Shown here: in pieces, positions 37,549 through 45,694 of the stretch | Layout of the letters: each line of letters begins with the position of its first letter | Position numbering within the stretch: position 1 is the stretch's first letter | DNA from: Mycobacterium sp. ELW1 | GTDB taxonomy: Bacteria > Actinomycetota > Actinomycetes > Mycobacteriales > Mycobacteriaceae | Assembly: GCF_008329905.1 (NCBI RefSeq) | Contig: NZ_CP032155.1 | Span: 2,108,001-2,172,000, forward strand | Length of the DNA: 64,000 nucleotides | Direction: 5' to 3' | Notes under the pieces: model-generated | Seen by the model: only the letters and a program-made list of their open reading frames with translations | Told to the model about the DNA's origin: nothing | Databases searched by the model: none | Program-made: the position numbers and the translations under genes

Positions 37549-38958
37549 ATGACAGTGGCTGACCCGACCGAGCCGAGCGTGCAAACCGACGGCACCTACC
37601 GCGACAAGCTGGTGGCCGTCGAGCCTGGTGGCAATGAGTTCATCGCGCACGAGGATCGGCACGGGCACCCGCGCCAGCTGTTCTGGACGTGGACGTCACC
37701 CAATCTGGAGTTCGCGACGATCTTCGTCGGCGTGCTCGCGGTGGCCGTTTACGGCATGACCTTCTGGCAGGCGGTCGCCGGCATCGTGATCGGCACCGGG
37801 CTGGGCGCTATCGCGCACTACTTCCTGTCCGCCCGGGGCCCGTTGCACGGTGTGCCGCAGATGGTGTTGGGCCGGTTGGCGTTCGGGTTCAAGGGCAACG
37901 CGGTGCCGGCTGTGCTGATGTCGGTGACCGCCGGGGTCGGGTGGTTCGCCACCAACAGCGTCAGCGGCGCGTTCGCCCTGTCCACCCTTTTCGGCATCGG
38001 GCCGCTGGCGGCATTGGTCATCGTCGTGCTGATCCAAACCGGGTTCGCATTCTTCGGCCACAACCTCGTCCAGGCCTTCGAGCGCTGGTCGTTCCCGGTG
38101 CTCGCGGTGATCTTCGCGGTCGCCTCGGTCGTGATCCTCACCAAATCCCACTTCGACGCACCCGCAATCGACGGTGGCGTCGGCGGTCTGGGCGGATTCC
38201 TGTTGACCGTGGGCACCGCGTTCGGCTACGCCGCAGGCTGGACGCCCTATGCCGCCGACTACACCCGGTACCTGCCGGCCACCGTGTCGACGGCGCGCAC
38301 CGGATTGTTCGCCTCACTGGGGTTGTTCCTGTCGTGCACGATCCTCGAGATCGTCGGCGCCGCATCGGTGACCATCGGCCCGGCGCTGTCCGACAACCCC
38401 ACCGAAGCGTTCACCAGCGAGCTGGCCTCGCCGCTGGCCAAGGCCACCCTGCTGGCCATCGCGGTGGGTGCCATCGCCGCGAACGCGATCAACATCTATT
38501 CCGGCGCAATGGCTTTCGTGACCATCGGCGTCAAGCTGCCGCACCACATCGCGCGTGCCCTCGTGACGGTGTTCTTCGGCGTCGCCGGTTTCGCGATCGC
38601 CTGGTGGGCGCTGGCCGACGCCGCCGCCAGCTATGAGGCCTTCCTGCTGATCATCGCGTACTGGATCGGACCGTGGCTGGGCGTGGTGTTCGCCGACCAG
38701 TACCTGCGCCGGGGTCAGCCCATCGCCGGATTCCTCTACGACCGCAGCTATGCGAACTGGGGCGGCTTCGCGTCGTTCGGCCTCGGCCTGGTGGTGTCGG
38801 TGTTGCTGTTCTCCAACCAGGAGAAGTTCGTCGGCTACATCGCCAGGGCGGTGCCTGCGCTCGGCGACATCACCTTCTTCGTCGGCTTCCTGATCGCCGG
38901 GGCAAGTTATCTTGTGCTATGCCGATCGAAGATCACCGCCGAACGCGCCGCGGTATGA
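37549..38958 (+). CDS. cytosine/purine permease (NCS1 family)
   Basis: A 469-aa transporter with about 12 helices. The N-terminal segment WTWTSPNLEFATIFVGVLA, GVPQMVLGRLAFGFKGN and AGWTPYAADYTRYLP are typical NCS1 signatures (substrate-binding helices). Its stop overlaps the deaminase start (ATGA), so it most likely imports cytosine for that enzyme. The three-gene set lies between Rv2466c-like and rpiB genes that are neighbours in M. tuberculosis, indicating insertion or loss. Confidence 0.9.
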   Translation: MTVADPTEPSVQTDGTYRDKLVAVEPGGNEFIAHEDRHGHPRQLFWTWTSPNLEFATIFVGVLAVAVYGMTFWQAVAGIVIGTGLGAIAHYFLSARGPLHGVPQMVLGRLAFGFKGNAVPAVLMSVTAGVGWFATNSVSGAFALSTLFGIGPLAALVIVVLIQTGFAFFGHNLVQAFERWSFPVLAVIFAVASVVILTKSHFDAPAIDGGVGGLGGFLLTVGTAFGYAAGWTPYAADYTRYLPATVSTARTGLFASLGLFLSCTILEIVGAASVTIGPALSDNPTEAFTSELASPLAKATLLAIAVGAIAANAINIYSGAMAFVTIGVKLPHHIARALVTVFFGVAGFAIAWWALADAAASYEAFLLIIAYWIGPWLGVVFADQYLRRGQPIAGFLYDRSYANWGGFASFGLGLVVSVLLFSNQEKFVGYIARAVPALGDITFFVGFLIAGASYLVLCRSKITAERAAV

Positions 38959-39401
38959 CGCCGGAGGAGATGCTCGACGTCGCCTATGATGAGGCCCGAA
39001 AGGGCTTGGCGGAGGGCGGAATTCCGATCGGCGCCGCATTGTTCAGTGCCGACGGGGAGTTGCTGGGCAGCGGGCACAACATGCGGGTGCAGCTCGATGA
39101 TCCGTCGATCCACGGCGAGACCTCGGCGTTCCGCAACGCCGGCCGCCAGACCGACTACCGCTCCACGATCATGGCCACCACGCTGTCACCCTGTTGGTAC
39201 TGCTGCGGTCTGGTCCGCCAGTTCAACATCGGGGCGCTGGTGATCGGCGACGCCCGGACCATCGTGTGGGGACACCCGGAATTGGCCGAACTCGGAGTGA
39301 AGATCACCGTGCTCGACGACGACCGCTGCTTCGACATGCTCAACCAGTTCATCGCCGACAAGCCGTACCTGTGGAACGAGGACATCGGAGTCGCCGAGTG
39401 A
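38955..39401 (+). CDS. yeast-type cytosine deaminase
   Basis: A 148-aa zinc deaminase. HGETSAF supplies the zinc His and catalytic Glu, and SPCWYCCG the zinc Cys pair. The C-terminus (DDRCFDMLNQFIADKPYLWNED) closely resembles that of the fungal Fcy1 class, unlike the large amidohydrolase CodA of enterobacteria. It should convert cytosine to uracil. Start ATG 38955 lies in a 4-bp overlap with the permease; ATG 38919 is possible but less likely. The next gene begins in a GTGA overlap. Confidence 0.88.
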   Translation: MTPEEMLDVAYDEARKGLAEGGIPIGAALFSADGELLGSGHNMRVQLDDPSIHGETSAFRNAGRQTDYRSTIMATTLSPCWYCCGLVRQFNIGALVIGDARTIVWGHPELAELGVKITVLDDDRCFDMLNQFIADKPYLWNEDIGVAE

Positions 39402-40351
39402 TCGCCACCATCGACATCTCCCGCTGGTACGCCGGGGGAGAGCAGGCCGACGCCGTCGCCGCCGAACTCGACGAGGGGCTGCAACAGGCCGGTTTCATAC
39501 TGGTCACCGGGCACGGCATCGATCCGGAGCTGGCCGCCGGCGTGCGGGCGGCGTCGCGGAAGTTCTTCAGCCTGCCCGACGACGTCAAGCGCCGGTACTC
39601 GGTGCCGGTCGGCGGGCATGGCTGGATCGCTCCCGGCGCGGAAGCCAACGCCTACGCCGAGGGCACCGAGACGCCGCCCGACCTCAAGGAGAGCTACAGC
39701 CTGGGCGCGGAAACGGCCGTCGGCGACCCCGACGTTGACCGGATCTGGTTCGCGCCCAACGTCTGGCCCGCCGAGGTGGCCGAGCTGCAGCCGCTGGTCA
39801 ATTCCTACACCGCGGCCGTGCACCGGCTGGCCGACGATCTGCTGGCCCTGATGGCGCACGCGCTCGGGCTGGCGGAGAACCCCTTCGTCGCCCTGGCCGA
39901 CCGCCCGACCTGGACGATGAACATCAACCACTACCCACCGGTCAGCGTCGTCGGCGAGCCCGAACCGGGTCAGTTCCGGATCGGCCCACACACCGACTTC
40001 GGCACCGTGACGATCCTGGACCGCGAGCCCGGAGCCGGTGGGCTGCAAGTCTTTTCCGAAGCCGACGGATGGGAAGACGCGCCGTATGATCCCGCGGCAC
40101 TGACCATCAACATCGGCGACCTGCTCGAGTACTGGAGCGGGCGACGCTGGCCGTCCGGGCGGCACCGGGTGCTGCCCCCGCAGCCGCACGCGCCCGAAGA
40201 GGACCTGATCTCGCTGATCTACTTCTACGAGGCCAACCACGACGCGCTCATCACTCCGCTGGAGCCGCCGGTCGGGCGGGTGCCCGGGTTGGCGCCGGTG
40301 ACGACGTCGGCCTTCATCAAGGAGCGGCTGGACGCCATCACTGTGGGCTGA
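39398..40351 (+). CDS. isopenicillin-N-synthase-like 2-oxoglutarate/Fe(II) oxygenase
   Basis: A 317-aa double-stranded beta-helix protein. The iron triad is visible: PHTDFGTV supplies His and Asp, GRHRVLPP the distal His. The RxS motif that usually binds 2-oxoglutarate appears as LIS (in EEDLISLIYFYE), so Arg is replaced by Leu. Coupling to a cytosine permease and deaminase suggests a pyrimidine substrate, as with fungal thymine-7-hydroxylase, which is in the same superfamily. Start is GTG 39398 in GTGA. Substrate and co-substrate need testing. Confidence 0.82.
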   Translation: MIATIDISRWYAGGEQADAVAAELDEGLQQAGFILVTGHGIDPELAAGVRAASRKFFSLPDDVKRRYSVPVGGHGWIAPGAEANAYAEGTETPPDLKESYSLGAETAVGDPDVDRIWFAPNVWPAEVAELQPLVNSYTAAVHRLADDLLALMAHALGLAENPFVALADRPTWTMNINHYPPVSVVGEPEPGQFRIGPHTDFGTVTILDREPGAGGLQVFSEADGWEDAPYDPAALTINIGDLLEYWSGRRWPSGRHRVLPPQPHAPEEDLISLIYFYEANHDALITPLEPPVGRVPGLAPVTTSAFIKERLDAITVG

Positions 40352-40377
40352 CCGCGTGCCGAAGTAAGGTAACGGCC

Positions 40378-40857
40378 ATGCGTGTCTACCTCGGCTCTGA
40401 CCATGCCGGATACGAACTCAAGCAAGCCATCATCGAGCACCTGAAAAACGGTGGTCACGAGCCGATCGACTGCGGCGCCTACAGCTACGACGCCGACGAC
40501 GACTACCCGGCCTTCTGCATCGCGGCCGCGGTGCGCACCGTCGCCGACCCCGACAGCCTGGGCATCGTGCTCGGCGGCTCGGGCAACGGCGAGCAGATCG
40601 CGGCCAACAAGGTGCCCGGCGCCCGCTGCGCGCTGGCCTGGAGCACCGAGACCGCCTCGCTGGCCCGCGAGCACAACAACGCCCAGCTGATCGGCATCGG
40701 CGGACGCATGCACACCCAAGAGGAGGCGCTGGCGATCGTCGACGCATTCCTGTCCACCCCGTGGTCGAAAGCGCCACGGCACCAACGCCGTATCGACATC
40801 CTCAACGAGTACGAGCGCACCCACGTCGCGCCGCCGGTACCCGGCGCCCCGGCCTGA
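40378..40857 (+). CDS. rpiB: ribose-5-phosphate isomerase B
   Basis: A 159-aa RpiB/LacAB enzyme interconverting ribose 5-phosphate and ribulose 5-phosphate. It begins MRVYLGSDHAGYELK, with GIVLGGSGNGEQIAANKV as the phosphate/anion loop. Mycobacterial enzymes lack the catalytic Cys of the E. coli form and use Glu in GNGE, which is what is seen. Corresponds to Rv2465c. It is 26 bp after the oxygenase and 3 bp before nei2. Confidence 0.95.
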   Translation: MRVYLGSDHAGYELKQAIIEHLKNGGHEPIDCGAYSYDADDDYPAFCIAAAVRTVADPDSLGIVLGGSGNGEQIAANKVPGARCALAWSTETASLAREHNNAQLIGIGGRMHTQEEALAIVDAFLSTPWSKAPRHQRRIDILNEYERTHVAPPVPGAPA

Positions 40858-40860
40858 CCT

Positions 40861-41652
40861 GTGCCGGAAGGGCATACCCTTCACCGACTCGCGCGGCTGC
40901 ATCAGCGCCGGTTCGCCGGCGCGCCGGCAGCCGTGTCGAGTCCACAGGGCAGGTTCACCGACGCCTCCATCGTCAACGGCCGGCTGTTCACCCAGGCCTC
41001 GGTCTGGGGCAAGCACCTGTTCCACCACTACGACGGCGGTCCGATCGTGCACGTCCACCTGGGGCTGTACGGCACCTTCACCGAGATGCCGGTGCCGATG
41101 CCGCTGCCGGTCGGTCAGGTGCGGATGCGGATCGTCGGCGACGAATGGGGCACTGACCTGCGCGGTCCGACGGCCTGCGAGGTGATCGACGAAGCCCAGG
41201 TAGCGGCCATCGTGGCCCGGCTCGGGCCCGACCCGCTGCGCCGGGATGCCGACCCTGCGCTGCCGTGGGCTCGAATCTCGAAGTCCCGCAAGACCATCGG
41301 CGCCCTGCTGATGGACCAGAGCGTAATCGCCGGGGTGGGCAACGTGTACCGCAGCGAATTGCTCTTTCGGCATCACCTCGACCCGTACCGGCTGGGCCGG
41401 GACGTCTCCGAGGCCGAGTTCGCCGATGCCTGGACCGACCTGGTCGCGCTGATGAAGGTGGGCGTGCGGCGAGGCAAGATCGTGGTGGTGCGGCCCGAGC
41501 ACGATCACGGTGCGCCCTCGTACGCCCCGAACCGTCCACGCACCTACGTGTACCGGCGCGCCAGTGAGCCCTGCCGAGTGTGCGCGACCCCGATCCGGAC
41601 CGCCGAATTGGAAGGTCGCAACGTGTTTTGGTGCCCTACCTGCCAGGTGTGA
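40861..41652 (+). CDS. nei2: Fpg/Nei-family DNA glycosylase Nei2
   Basis: A 263-aa glycosylase/AP lyase removing oxidised pyrimidines. After Met removal the N-terminus is Pro-Glu (PEGHTLHRLA), the catalytic pair of Nei enzymes. The helix-two-turn-helix is in DQSVIAGVGNVYRSELLF. The C-terminal zinc finger has Cys at 238, 241, 258 and 261. Starts at GTG 40861 directly after rpiB. Corresponds to Rv2464c. Confidence 0.93.
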   Translation: MPEGHTLHRLARLHQRRFAGAPAAVSSPQGRFTDASIVNGRLFTQASVWGKHLFHHYDGGPIVHVHLGLYGTFTEMPVPMPLPVGQVRMRIVGDEWGTDLRGPTACEVIDEAQVAAIVARLGPDPLRRDADPALPWARISKSRKTIGALLMDQSVIAGVGNVYRSELLFRHHLDPYRLGRDVSEAEFADAWTDLVALMKVGVRRGKIVVVRPEHDHGAPSYAPNRPRTYVYRRASEPCRVCATPIRTAELEGRNVFWCPTCQV

Positions 41653-41688
41653 TCAGCGCTGCCGGGCGGCACCCGCGAGAATGCTTGT

Positions 41689-43377
41689 ATGGAACTGATT
41701 CTCGTCGTCGTCGGCGCCATCGTCGTCGCGGCGATCGCCAAGAACCGTGGCCTGGAACCCGCCCTGATGATCGTCGTCGTGGGCATCGCCGCGTCGTTCC
41801 TGCCCGGGTTCACCGCGCCTGAACTGGATTCCCACGTCCTGCTCTCGGTCGTTTTGCCGCCACTGTTGTACTCAGCGGCGCTGGACTTCTCGTTTCCGGC
41901 GTTCATGCGCAACATCAAGCCGATTCTGGGCCTCGGGGTGGGTCTGGTCGTGGTCACCGCGTTCACGGTGGCCGCGGTGTCCGCATGGCTGGTCGTGGTG
42001 CCGCTGACGTTCGCGACCGCGCTGGTGCTCGGCGCCATCGTCGCGCCGCCCGATGCTGTCACCGCCGTCGCCGTCGGCCGCAAGCTGGGCTTGCCCAAGC
42101 GGGTGATGACGATCCTGACCGGCGAGAGCCTGATCAACGACGCCGCCGCGCTGGCGTTGTTCTCGATCGCCGTCGCACAGGTCGCCGGCACCCACACCTT
42201 CATTGCCAACCCGCTGCTGCTGTTCGGCTACAGCGCGCTGGTCGGTCCGGTGGTGGGCGTTGCGCTCGGCTACGTGACCCTGTGGATTCGCGAACGCCTC
42301 AACAGCGCCAGCCTGGAGACGATCCAAGGCCTGGTGGTGCCGTTCGCCGCGTACATCACCGCCGAGCGATTCCACGCCTCCGGCGTGCTGGCGGTGGTGG
42401 CTGCCGGGTTCGTCGTCGGCAGCGGCACCTTGAGCGCCGGCTACCAGACCCGGCTGCAGGAACGCTATGTCTGGCACTCCGTCGACGTGCTGCTGGAGGC
42501 GTTCGTCTTCGCCTATATCGGTCTGCATCTGCGCTTCGTCCTGGAGGATCTGCGCGACGCCCACGAGTCGCTGGCGGAGGTGGGCATCGCTGCGCTGGTG
42601 GTGCTGGCGATCGTGCTGGTGATCCGTCCACTGTCGGTGTTCGTGATGTTCGGCCGCGGTGTGCTGTCCCGTCACGTCGACCGCAGGCTGAGTGTGCCGA
42701 TCCCCGAAGGCAGTCGCGGCGCACTCGGCGTCCGCAAGCCAGGCAAGCCAAAAGGCAAGTGGCGCTCCATGATCGACCACACAGCGTTGACCTGGCAGGA
42801 AAACGTCGTGGTGTCGTGGACCGGGATGCGTGGTGTGGTGACGTTGGCCGCCGCGGCAGGTATCCCGCCGACCGTCGCCAGCGGCGAGCCGTTCCCGGAG
42901 CGGGCCACCATCCAGGCGATCGCATTCGCCGTCGCGGTGGGCACGCTGCTGCTGCAGGGGTGGACGCTGCCGCCGCTGATCCGCCGCCTGCATCTGTCCT
43001 CACGAGAGGACGACCGGATCTACGACCGCGAGGAAACCTACAAAACCGAGCACACCGTGCACCTCGCGGCCGACGAAGTGCTGGCCCGGTTCGAGGCCGA
43101 GCCGCCGGCGGGCCTCGACCCGCACGTGCTGACCGAGATTCGCAACTGGATCGCTCGCCACTCCAAGGATGCCGACGAGATGCCGGACCCCGAAGAGCAC
43201 GACCTGCGCGCGGAGGTGTTCTCGACGCTGTACCGCAATGTGCTTGCCGCGCAACGTGCGGCGTTGATCACCGAGCGCGATGAGGGACGCATCGACGATG
43301 AGGCCGTGCGCGCGATGCTCGACAGGCTGGACTTGCAGGAAGCCAGCGTGACAGCCCGGATGGAGAGCCGGATCTAA
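41689..43377 (+). CDS. CPA1-family Na+/H+ antiporter
   Basis: A 562-aa transporter with about 12 helices. Ion-site motifs are APPDAVTAVAVGR and TGESLINDAAALALF (with the conserved Asp), and WTGMRGVVTLAAA is the Arg-containing helix. The last 130 residues are a soluble regulatory tail. It resembles mycobacterial YjcE-type exchangers. It maintains pH and sodium; ion specificity is not visible. It starts 36 bp after nei2. Confidence 0.9.
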   Translation: MELILVVVGAIVVAAIAKNRGLEPALMIVVVGIAASFLPGFTAPELDSHVLLSVVLPPLLYSAALDFSFPAFMRNIKPILGLGVGLVVVTAFTVAAVSAWLVVVPLTFATALVLGAIVAPPDAVTAVAVGRKLGLPKRVMTILTGESLINDAAALALFSIAVAQVAGTHTFIANPLLLFGYSALVGPVVGVALGYVTLWIRERLNSASLETIQGLVVPFAAYITAERFHASGVLAVVAAGFVVGSGTLSAGYQTRLQERYVWHSVDVLLEAFVFAYIGLHLRFVLEDLRDAHESLAEVGIAALVVLAIVLVIRPLSVFVMFGRGVLSRHVDRRLSVPIPEGSRGALGVRKPGKPKGKWRSMIDHTALTWQENVVVSWTGMRGVVTLAAAAGIPPTVASGEPFPERATIQAIAFAVAVGTLLLQGWTLPPLIRRLHLSSREDDRIYDREETYKTEHTVHLAADEVLARFEAEPPAGLDPHVLTEIRNWIARHSKDADEMPDPEEHDLRAEVFSTLYRNVLAAQRAALITERDEGRIDDEAVRAMLDRLDLQEASVTARMESRI

Positions 43378-43440
43378 TTTCCCGGGTCGCTACGCTCGCC
43401 CCCTCGCCTGCGGCCGGGCGGTACCCCCAGCCCACCGGAT

Positions 43441-44283
43441 CTAGAAGTCGCCGAACCCGCCGCCGAAGTCACCGCCGCCGAAGTCGCCGCCACCCCAGCC
43501 GCCGCTGTCGCCCAGGCCGCCGCCGTCCCAGCCGCCGCCGTCGCCGCCGCCCCAACCGCCGTCCTGGCCGCCGGCATCCAGACCCTGGTCAAAACCCTGG
43601 TCGTAGCCCTGGTCGAAACCCGAACCGAAGCCGTTCTCGAATCCCGAGGCGCCGTAGTCGACGCCGTTCATGCCGGAGAACAGTGCGTCGAACAACAGCA
43701 CCGACCCGACACCCCAGGCGCCGGCGACCAGTGCCGTCTTCCACCACGGCTCGGAATACCAACCCGCCGGCACCGGACGCCCTGCGACCCGGCCGCCGGG
43801 GTAGTAGTTCGGGGTCCGCTGACTCGGCGTCGGGGAGGCCTCGATCTCGCGGCCCTCGAACTGCACCTTGCGGTCCTCGGTCACCGCGCCCGCGGCCTTC
43901 TGGCCGGACACCGTCTCCAGCTCGGGGCCTGGATCCATGCCCATCGCGGTGCGGGCGGCGCGCACGTAGTACAGCCCTTCGATCGCGCTCTCCTTGGCCA
44001 GCATCGCCTGCTTGGCGGTGGTGGCCTGATCGATCTGGGAAGAGGCGGCGGTGAACCGCTCGGAGGCGTCGGCCATTGCCTGGGTGGCGGCCTCGTTGTT
44101 GCCGGACAGGTTGAGCACCTGCCCGCCGAGGCGCTCGATCACCCGCCGGGCGTCGGCCTTCGCATCGGCCAGCGCGGCCGCATTGCGATTGCCCGAGGCC
44201 CGCGACGAACTCACCACCGCCAACACGATCACGCCGATGACGACCAGGATGAGCACGACCAGCACACCGTTCATGGCGTCCAC
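43441..44283 (-). CDS. membrane-anchored protein with Gly/Asp-rich repeat tail (DUF1542-like)
   Basis: A 280-aa protein: N-terminal anchor (GVLVVLILVVIGVIVLAVV), a helical domain with Ala-rich heptads (about 35-110), a second hydrophobic segment (WWKTALVAGAWGVGSVLLF, about 182-200), and a low-complexity tail of about 75 residues with GFDQG and GGGDFGGG repeats. The helical part resembles DUF1542-type membrane proteins. The tail could drive self-association. Function unknown. Confidence 0.7.
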   Translation of the reverse strand: MDAMNGVLVVLILVVIGVIVLAVVSSSRASGNRNAAALADAKADARRVIERLGGQVLNLSGNNEAATQAMADASERFTAASSQIDQATTAKQAMLAKESAIEGLYYVRAARTAMGMDPGPELETVSGQKAAGAVTEDRKVQFEGREIEASPTPSQRTPNYYPGGRVAGRPVPAGWYSEPWWKTALVAGAWGVGSVLLFDALFSGMNGVDYGASGFENGFGSGFDQGYDQGFDQGLDAGGQDGGWGGGDGGGWDGGGLGDSGGWGGGDFGGGDFGGGFGDF

Positions 44284-44328
44284 AGTACCGATCCTGTGAA
44301 AGTGCTCCGGAGAACGAGAATTAGCTCA

Positions 44329-45510
44329 TCAGAGCACGCCGAGAGCGCGGTACACCTCATCGCTGAGCGCGGTGCTGCGCGGGTCCGCATTGCACTTGGT
44401 GGCGTCGAAATAGTTCATCACGTAGGCGTAGCCGATGCGGTGCTCGAGGTCGACGAACCCGTAGGAGCCGCCCGAGCCGCCGTGCCCGAAGCTTCTCAGG
44501 TTGGGGCCGGCGACCCCGCGTTGATTGAGCATGTAGCCCAGGCCCCAGCCGTGATCGGCGACCCGCGGCCCGAGCACGACGTCGGGATCGAAGCCTCCCT
44601 GCGAGACCCGCACCGCCTCCAGATGATCTCGGCTGAGCAGCTTTTCCTGTGCGAGCCCGTTGTAGAACGTGGCCAGACCGAGTGCCGACACGTGGCCGTT
44701 GGTGCTCGGGAACTCGCTGACACGCCACCGGTCGAGCTCGTTGGAGCCCAGTTCGTCGTCGGGGACGAAGCCCATCGCGACGGCCATCCCGGCCATCGGA
44801 TGTTCGGCGAGCGAGGTCGGATAGCCCGGTGCCTGGCCGTTGGCCAGGACATCGCGAATGTGGGGTTTGTTGATCATCTCCGCGCACCGATGGTGTTCGG
44901 CGGCAGGCAGACCGATGTGGACGTCGACGCCCATCGGCTCGGCGATCTCGGTCCGCAGATACTGGCCGATCGTGCGCCCGGTGACCCGGCGGACGACCTC
45001 GCCGAGAATGAACCCGAAGCTGACCATGTGGTAGCCCTGTGCTGTGCCCGGCGGCCACCACGGCTCGGCGGCGGCGAGGTCGGCGCACACCCGGTCCCAG
45101 TCGGTGGTGTCGCTCCAATGCATGCGGGTGCGAGGCCCGATCACACCGGAGCGGTGCCCCAGCACCGACGCGATCGTGATGTCCTGCTTGCCGTTCGACG
45201 CGAACTCCGGCCAGTACCGGGCGACCGGGGCGTGCAGGTCGAGCTCGCCGCGATCGGCGAGCAGATGCACACACGTGCTTGTCAGCCCTTTGGTGCCGGA
45301 GAACACGCTGGCCAGCGTGTCCTGGCGCCACCGCCGGCGCCGACGGGCATCGGCATAGCCGCCCCACAGATTGACCACCAGATCCCCGTCGACCCACACG
45401 GCGACCGCCGCGCCGACCTCATCGCGAGAGGTGAAGTTCGCCTCGAAGGCGTCGCGCACCGCGCCAAAACCCGCGGCGCACGCACCGCCGATGGGGATGT
45501 GGTCGCTCAA
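44329..45510 (-). CDS. lipP: LipP-type beta-lactamase-fold esterase
   Basis: A 393-aa class C beta-lactamase-like (family VIII) esterase. The nucleophile Ser and Lys are in VFSGTKG (SxxK), the second-motif Tyr in QGYHMVS, and the third motif is FGHGGSGG. TTG 45510 is chosen: AGGAGGGG lies 2-3 bp upstream and the length then equals LipP/Rv2463 (394 aa from memory). The upstream in-frame ATG (45567) lacks a good ribosome-binding site. Substrate unknown, probably short acyl esters. Confidence 0.88.
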   Translation of the reverse strand: MSDHIPIGGACAAGFGAVRDAFEANFTSRDEVGAAVAVWVDGDLVVNLWGGYADARRRRRWRQDTLASVFSGTKGLTSTCVHLLADRGELDLHAPVARYWPEFASNGKQDITIASVLGHRSGVIGPRTRMHWSDTTDWDRVCADLAAAEPWWPPGTAQGYHMVSFGFILGEVVRRVTGRTIGQYLRTEIAEPMGVDVHIGLPAAEHHRCAEMINKPHIRDVLANGQAPGYPTSLAEHPMAGMAVAMGFVPDDELGSNELDRWRVSEFPSTNGHVSALGLATFYNGLAQEKLLSRDHLEAVRVSQGGFDPDVVLGPRVADHGWGLGYMLNQRGVAGPNLRSFGHGGSGGSYGFVDLEHRIGYAYVMNYFDATKCNADPRSTALSDEVYRALGVL

Positions 45511-45694
45511 CGCCCCTCCTGGCCGCCGGGTATCGCCTGAATCTACGGCGGTCAGGTTAGCCAGCAAAGTTGTGAGGACGATTGGAGCGGAATCGAAACC
45601 ACCCTGTAATTAGCGCCGACGCTGGGCAGATTTGTTCACTTGGATTTTCCGGCCGGTTTGGCGTTCTCGCAGGCCCGTGCGCCACGATCCTGGT

